Position numbers and translations under genes: made by a program. From Macrolepiota albuminosa (taxonomy: Eukaryota > Basidiomycota > Agaricomycetes > Agaricales > Agaricaceae), in contig JAMWFC010000032.1 of assembly GCA_027475525.1 (NCBI GenBank), forward strand, positions 806,001-870,000: DNA of 64,000 nucleotides, read 5' to 3'. Each line of letters begins with the position of its first letter. Position 1 is the first letter of the stretch. Positions 57,562 through 64,000 of this stretch are shown here, one piece after another. Under the pieces are notes generated by a model. That model was given only the letters and a program-made list of their open reading frames with translations. It searched no databases and was not told where the DNA came from.

Positions 57562-60344
57562 TCATGTAGCTGCCAATGGTTGCAACAACAACAAAGTAGG
57601 ACCAATAATCCCACCCACACGGACCAGCCGCTCTTCTTCCTCCGCCTTGAACATCTCCAACTGCTCATCAACGAGTGTCCAAATCCCATCGAACATATCT
57701 GAATACATCTCTACCCGCGAGTCACAAGACTTCTTGACTTGGCGTGTCATGTCGTCCAAACGCGTCTCGACGCACTTCGTCCGCCTTGCTTGCCCTTTCT
57801 TGAAAAGACGGTGTTGTAGCGATATCTCGTAGGCGTAGGCACGTTCGTGCGCTTGGGTTTGAAGCGTAAAGTCCTCCTTCCATTGGTCCTCGATGCGCTG
57901 GAAAGCTGCGTCCCGCTCGACCTCTGATTTGCGCGCATGCGACCGTGTGTCGTGCTGCGTTTCCTCGAATGCACGGGAGAGTGTTTCTTGGTATTGGACC
58001 ATGGACTCGGCGTGCAGGCGCGCACGCTCTTCTATGATACGGAGTCGTTGGGTTTGAAGGTCTGGGACTTTGAGCTCGACCTCAGCCTCGTTGGCGCATT
58101 TGCATTTGACGGCATCGTGGGTCGGTGCCCGTTTGAAGATGTTCGCCAGTTTGGATAGTGTTGCTGTTACAAAGGAGGAAGAGAAAGAGGATGCGGCTGC
58201 GGCTGTGAACTCTGCTTTGGGAACGGCGGATTGCGTCGGCATAGGGGGTGGAGCTTGAGCTTGAGCTTGAGTGCTCGCGTCGATGGTGGATTGCATCGGC
58301 TTAGAGGGTGGGGCTTGGGCTTGAGCTTGAGTACTCGCGTCGATATCGTTACTGTGGACTGGCATTTCCTCGGGTTCTTCGCGCTGTTCTACGAATTCGG
58401 GCGTCGCTTGTTCAGGAATAGCAGAGCTGCTTGGTACATCAGGGTTCCTTTGAGTAACGTTCTGCCAGTGGCGCAATCAGTTTCAAAGTCAGGCAAGAGC
58501 GGAATAGGATACTCACGACGTCGTTGAGCTGCGATGGGGCAGCGCCAGTATCAGGATCAGGGAAAGAGTTTTCTGATGGTTCTAAACTCCGATTATCCAC
58601 CTAGATTCATAACAAAAATGTCAATACGGCAAAGAAGGAATGGAGAGGAAACATCGTGGCACCCACAGACGACGATGAATGACTGGCTTGTTCGCCGACT
58701 TTGTCCTCTACCGGTGTCTCACTCAGCCGTACGGCTTTCTCCCAGTCATACGTAGGGTGTCCGATAGATTCACCGTGTAATATCTTCTGGTACAGATTCA
58801 GATAGTGATGGGAGTGCATATTCTGTTTCGTCCGAACGGCAGTAAACGCCTCTTTCCAATACTTAAGCATCCGCTCGACAGGGTATTCAAAGATCCGCTG
58901 GAACTTGAACTCCTGGTCCTGCAGCTGCTCGGACCACGATTCTGCTTCCGCAGTGCGAAACGCATCGAAGAGCCCCCGGTAGTGTCTTCGCTTCTGTGAA
59001 GTCTTGGTGTGCAGTGATTTGAACCGCCGATGACGTGAGTTGGTGTCGGCGTCGTGGAGTCTGCTTCGGAGACCGCTGTTGAAGTCGCTCTTAGTCTTGT
59101 GTGTCGTGAGTAAGCTGCTAAAACGGAGCGTTGATTGATCTGTTGTGGCTTTGATGAGGTTAGTCACGTCTGTCCATCGCTTGTCTAACTCTTCTAGTGT
59201 GGCTGTGAATCCCCGCTCTTGCGAGATTTCTTTGTCTTTGTCTTCTTGTGCTTCTTCATTGAATTCTGAGCTTTGTGAAGACTCTTCACTCTTTTGCGGC
59301 GGTTTCTAAGGCGTATTTTTCAGTTTTTTTTTTCTTTGTCTCGAAGTGGGATAAATAATAGATGCTCACGGATTGGTCGTTAGTGAGCGCTGTGGTTTGT
59401 TCTCCCTCACCTCCCTCGACCTGTTCGGCTTCCTTTCCACGGGCCTCTGTATCTTCAGCCCCTCCGTGCTCCGTGAATGTATCTTCAGGCTCTGCTTGCA
59501 CAGCCTCGTCCTCCGAGGCAGCGTCTTCATCTTCGTCCTCGTCTTCATCGTCTACGATCACCTGCATGGCCTTACCGCCTATGGTATACCCAGTATACCA
59601 ATACATAGTAACGTCGTCAACGACTATATGTCGTGGAAACTGATTATCAGGCGCATCGTGACCCATCTACAAGACATCATCGGTAAATATCCGGATACGA
59701 AAAAAAAACACGTCCTCGACGTACTCTGTAATGAGCTTCTTGGAGGTCTCGAACTCGTCCAAGGTGTGCATCGAGGTATTTCCCGCGGAGCATGTGTAAT
59801 TCACGGTTGGCGCGCTGTTGCGCTTCGCGGAACCTTGTACTCCACGTTTTCCACGTCTTGCGTTCTTTGCTGAAGGCTTGTTTTGCGAACTTGGATACTG
59901 CTTTCATGGCTCGTGTCCATTTCTGTGTATCGGCAGTGAACATCTCGTCCCACTGCGCCTCGGACGCGGTCAGCATGCCCTCGCATTGCGTCATGAGTTG
60001 GTCGAAGGAACTGTGGCGCGCCCTGCGCGCTGCGCGGAATTGCTCCATCCGTCGTCGTTCGTGTTCGTCAAAGGTTTCGTCGAGTTCTTCGTGTAGTTGT
60101 TGCTCTTGGCGTGTGTGCTGCGTGAGCAGTGTCGTTAGGCGTGAGATGTCGGCTTCGACTTGGCCGCGGTATTGTGTCAGCGCGGTGGTATAGTCCCTTT
60201 CGTCTGCTGGAGGTTTCGGTTTGGTTTGCGCCCATTTTGAGTAGATTAGTGCGGTCGTGAGGGTTGCCGTTAGTATTAGTGTGGATCTGGGGTTTTTGAT
60301 TAGATGAGAGGTGATGGTTGCATACCCATGACTAACCTTTGCAT
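57562..60344 (-). CDS. Spliced coiled-coil protein, family member 2, with signal anchor
   Basis: Six exons: 60344-60337, 60286-59725, 59666-59370, 59305-58667, 58600-58517 and 58461-57562. All introns (50-66 bp) have GT..AG ends, and the total is 2490 nt, one frame of 829 residues. Exon 1 is only 8 nt; I chose it because ATGCAAAG plus a GTTAGT donor joins in frame to a hydrophobic segment STLILTATLTTALIY, a likely signal anchor at residues 4-20. The rest is charged coiled coil with a short acidic linker (DEDEDEDED, near 59550) and a duplicated IDASTQAQAQAPP unit (about 58250-58345). The C-terminus is hydrophobic (GGIIGPTLLLLQP). It may be a membrane-anchored filamentous protein. Same architecture as 23864-26593 and 61115-64000; no known family recognised. 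Confidence 0.72.
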
Positions 60345-61114
60345 GTTTTTTTTTTACCTTGAGAAAAGAAATGAAATGAATACCTCTAAGTATTATTTTG
60401 ACGGTCCATCGTTATATACCGCCGTGCCATAATAGAGTATACCAGTTTGAAAAAAAGACAATATTCGTTGTGATCAGAATAGACAAGAATCGTCGTTTAT
60501 CCTCGCCTGACACAAAGGCTGCTGTTATTGTTGTTTTGAGGGTGTTACTCGAGTGTGGAAGAAAAACAACATACATAGTAGATAAACGTTGCTAAGTGGG
60601 TCCGATTAATGAGATGGCGATGGACGGGAACTTATAACAGGGTGGATCCACATATCAAATTTGTGTGAGTGAAAGACAAAAATGCCCCCCAACACCCTCG
60701 AATCAACAGATTTTTCTGTCCGCAGTATGTATGGTAAGCCCGGAGTTTTGAGGCTCGCCTACCGTATCAATTCAACGGTCTTTAACGTCAGCTGGTGTTT
60801 CAATTGCATAAAATTAAAGCGTAACAAGGTCGTTATCTCAGGGATTGAGAACAAAAAAATTATCAACTAGTCGAAATGATACGTCTGCCCGATCTGAGGC
60901 CCGTCTCTCATACATGTCAGAGATTGAGCCTTGAAGCGACCCAATCTGGGTGGATCACGTGTCCACGGCTGCGCCCCATCTCGAATGTTTTTTTCTTAAT
61001 TGTACCTCAGTTCGTTACCATCCCTATAACGCAACTGAGGTATGTTTCTTTGTGAATTACTGTTTATTACATATGTAACTTACTCTACTCTAACCTAGCA
61101 CGCTACGGCGTATA
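60345..61114. other. Intergenic between two coiled-coil genes
   Basis: No gene. A TTCGTTACCATCCCTATAAC block occurs at about 61012 and again at 61134, and a CACGCTAC.GCGTATACTAGG block at about 61100 and 61160. The second pair reaches into the 3' end of the next gene. Confidence 0.55.
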
Positions 61115-64000
61115 CTAGGTGAATAATATATAATTCGTTACCATCCCTATAACGCAACTGAGCACGCTACAGCGTATACTAGGGACGGATCTCTTTTCCC
61201 TTTCTAATAACGTGGCCATCAAAAAATTAAACTCTCTTTCGCGCTGCCCTTCCTCTTTCTCGTACCGTTCCATCTGTGCTTGTACAAGTTTGTCCACATA
61301 TTCGAGACTTGCTCGTTTCTGGTCGACAAGTACAAGCATTTCGCTCATATGTCGTTGAAGCATGAGATCCCAGCGACTTTGAATAGATTCAGAAGTTTCA
61401 TCTTGATCTGAGGCCTCAGTCACCCAGAAATCTTGCTCAAACTCACTCTGTCGTATTTCATGATGCGCCTGGAATTCATTCTCCCGACTATTCTCCTGTT
61501 GCGATGCCTCGTCTCGAACTTCTAGCTGTTCAGTAAATCTACTCGGCTTGTCGACAAGACAATATCCTTGAGATTGTGATCCCTGGAAGACACAGCCCGC
61601 CAGAATATCGTTCCTGAGGAGTTTGAACAAGCGAGAAAACCATTCAGTAAGAGAGTTTACAATGCTTGATGGTTCGAGGAGCCACGAGCGAGCTGTGGCC
61701 GAAACACGCTTCCACCAAGCATTAGTTTCTTGCTCTGTCTGGACCAGAGTGGCAGGAGATGGATCCTGCGCGTATGGATTTAAGTGTCCGAAATCACCAG
61801 AGTAGGGGGCATCAATTGCCTGAACAGAAGAAGGCACTCCATCAGAGGAAGCGTGCGTCTCATTGTCAGCGATTGTCCCATTGTCAGCGGGTGTCCCATT
61901 GTCAGCGGTTGTCTCATTGTCAGCGATTGTCCCATTTTCAGCGGGTGTCTCATTGTCAGAGCCTCTGTGTCTCAACATAGAGAGTAAAAATTCTAAGTCA
62001 CGATCAAGGTTCGACGTGTCAATGATGGGACTAGCTTCAATTTCTGCGAGTGTGAAAGAAGATGAATGAAATCCAGCAATAGGGGCATCCACCTCGTTTC
62101 TATCAACGTTGAGTTCGGACGATGACGACTCTTCTGACCGTTCCAGATTCGTATGAGTATTGCGCGTGATAGAAGGTCGCACGGTACGAGGTCTGCGCGT
62201 AGGAGGGTTGCGAGTATTGCGCACCATAGGAGTATTGTACACGATAGGGTTGCGCAGGACATGGGATTCAGCTAATTCAATCTAAGACAAGTTGATCCGC
62301 GATTGAAAGTTTGAGAGACGTGAACAACGTACTTCTGACATTATTTCCGTCAACTCGATAGGCACATACTGGTTCAGGAGTACGTCGAATTGCATGTCTA
62401 GCATATCCCTGACCAATTCGAAATATTGGGTCCATAGTCGGCGCATTCGATACTTGGCCCTGCCGAAGCGTTTTTCGATAGATGCTTCCCACATATATTT
62501 GTCCGCAGCAAGTAGGTCGGAATGTTGGGCTGGAAGGTGTAATTGTTGTTCTTGGAAAGCTTCAACGTATGGGAGGTCAAACGCATCTGAATGGTAGCCT
62601 TCCTCGGTTTCAAAAGGCCGATCCTCCAAGCGACGATAAAAGTTTTCCCAAAAGTTGTGGCGGCGTTCCGATGACTTTCGCTGTTTCACATAGCTCGCGA
62701 TGGCATCGACCCATCTTCGAATCTTCTCCGTGATCATAGAAAGGAAACTGCCATGACGAATGTCATTGTGGAATTTAGAGCCTTCGAGCCAGAGATCACA
62801 AGGAAGGTGTTTCTCAGGCGCATCTATTTCTTCAGTACTCATTCCCGAATTGTCTCTTACCATGCCATCCGCAACTTCATCGGTATACTCCACTTCATCG
62901 GTATACTCCACTTCATCGGTATACTCCACTTCATCGGCATACTCCACTTCATCGGTATACTCTTCATTGGTATCCTCCACTTCATCGGTATACTCCACTT
63001 CATCGGTATACTCCACTTCATCGGTATACTCCACTTCATTGGTATACTCCACTTCATTGGTATACTCCACTTCATTGGGATACTCCACTTCATTGGTATA
63101 CTCCACTTCATTGGTATACTCCACTTCATTGGGATACTCCACTTCATTGGTATCCTCGGTATCCCCTTGAACCGAGGAATTAGTGACAGACTCAAAGTCA
63201 TCTAACGGAGTTCTGTCAAAAGGCATGATAAATTCAATTTCATGCCTCTACGAATAGAAATAGTGAGTCGCGATGCGATCGGTACTACATACTTTGCGCA
63301 CCTTGAACTTCTCGAGCTCCTTTACACGTATCTTATGACTTTTGTTGAACATGTCCCGGATACGAACCTCCACACTGTCCACTAGTCCCCCTTGAAGGAA
63401 AACTTCCTTTGTTACATCTCGCCAAGATTCAGTTTGATTCTGGAGGATATCCTCAAGGATGCCACCAATTTCTTTAAGGCAAGATTGCAAATCTTGAGAA
63501 GAGACGTCCTGACGCGTGGTTCGAGCGATATTGAGACATGGCCGAGATTTCGTAAAAGCAGTCGGTTGTGTGATATGAAACTCCCGGATTTTTTTGCGGC
63601 ATCGACGCTCGAGATCTCCTGGAAGTGTATGGAACGCGGACGTTTTATTGCTCTTCAACTGAGTAACGTATCTGTCATTGCGCATACGATGCTGATCGAA
63701 CATACGGTGGACTGCAGCTTGGCGTGTTGCGTTGCAATTACGAGCTTTTATATTGTATTTAGGAACTGGATCTCGTTGCATTGTGCGATCATATGAGATA
63801 GTCGGTAACATCGAAGCAAAGAAGAAGGTCATCGACCTTAGCGGCATGATTTAGCAGATAATAATAAATAGCAAAAGCAGTACTCACCCTTTAATCAAAG
63901 TATCATACAACATTGAATGCATCCGAGAACTAGAAACCAGTTCCAGTGAGGATGAACAAGTAGATCGGAAGTTGACTTTTGGAAATGCACGGCGGCAAGC
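61115..64000 (-). CDS. Spliced coiled-coil protein, family member 3, start beyond or near window edge
   Basis: Exons: 64000 (partial) to 63888, 63836-63293, 63247-62333 and 62281-61115, with GT..AG introns of 51, 45 and 51 bp, all in frame; the last two exons are 305 and 389 codons. ATG codons at 63922 and 63913 could start it, or the start lies outside. The protein is charged, with an acidic 6-residue repeat (N/D)EVEYT (62875-63157), a second low-complexity block of ADNGT/ADNET units (61859-61959) and long coiled coil near the C-terminus ending in LVQAQMERYEKEEGQREREF. The last about 20 codons lie in a duplicated block (61134-61180). Role unknown; same family as the genes at 57562 and 23864. 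Confidence 0.68.
61859..61959. repeat. 18-bp tandem repeat in coiled-coil gene 3
   Basis: About five to six copies of CATTGTCAGCG(G/A)TTGTCC; on the minus strand each encodes six residues of the type DNGT(I/P)A. Confidence 0.85.
62875..63157. repeat. 18-bp minisatellite encoding an acidic repeat
   Basis: About sixteen copies of CGGTATACTCCACTTCAT with small changes; the minus strand encodes (N/D)EVEY(T/P/A). Unit size is a multiple of three and the frame is kept throughout except for one copy shortened by an in-frame six bases. Confidence 0.92.

Noticed and set aside
62875..63157. 18-bp array as a CRISPR-like repeat
   Set aside because: There are no spacers, the units are contiguous, and they encode an in-frame acidic repeat in a eukaryotic gene.

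Overview
The window is nuclear DNA of a filamentous fungus, most probably a mushroom-forming basidiomycete (Agaricomycetes). The signs are introns of 45-66 bp with GT..AG ends, a secreted fungalysin (M36) protease gene with six introns, a P450 remnant, charged coiled-coil genes, and very dense retrotransposons. I saw no rRNA, tRNA or CRISPR array, and nothing bacterial.

Layout. 1-5628: 5' part of a minus-strand Ty3/gypsy element (A), one long frame broken only by stop codons. 5629-7091: flank without a convincing gene. 7092-23323: element B, a minus-strand LTR element with 215-bp LTRs that keeps gag and protease but shows no reverse transcriptase; a 1-kb solo LTR sits in its gag, and an 8.7-kb plus-strand LINE (14447-23108) sits exactly at the inner edge of its 5' LTR. 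23324-32131: host-type genes: a three-exon coiled-coil gene, fungalysin, a broken membrane-protein gene and a P450 fragment. 32132-38467: AT-rich, eroded DNA with a possible DUF6534-like membrane-protein remnant, a possible gag remnant and an RT fragment. 38468-53186: a 5'-truncated LINE whose 3' UTR was hit by element C (40965-53002), a GC-rich chromodomain Ty3/gypsy element with matching LTRs and a TCATG target duplication; C carries two protease domains in tandem and an intron-containing gene on its opposite strand. 53187-56254: copia-type LTR and a dead tyrosine recombinase. 56255-64000: an intact-looking copy of the membrane-protein gene and two more large coiled-coil genes on the minus strand, the last running off the window.

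Two signals cut across the annotation. First, nineteen direct duplications, each exactly 77 bp with no sequence in common between sites, are scattered from 6494 to 52343. Taking one copy out restores reading frames repeatedly, so I read them as contig overlaps left in by a k=77 assembly, not biology. Second, nearly all differences between LTR pairs, and nearly all in-frame stops in the elements, fit C-to-T change at CpG (CGA to TGA). This points to decay of methylated cytosine in transposons.

The most interesting biology is the antisense, spliced, Zn2Cys6-like gene inside element C. After it come the tandem proteases of the same element, the RT-less element B, and the family of long spliced coiled-coil genes for which I can name no function.
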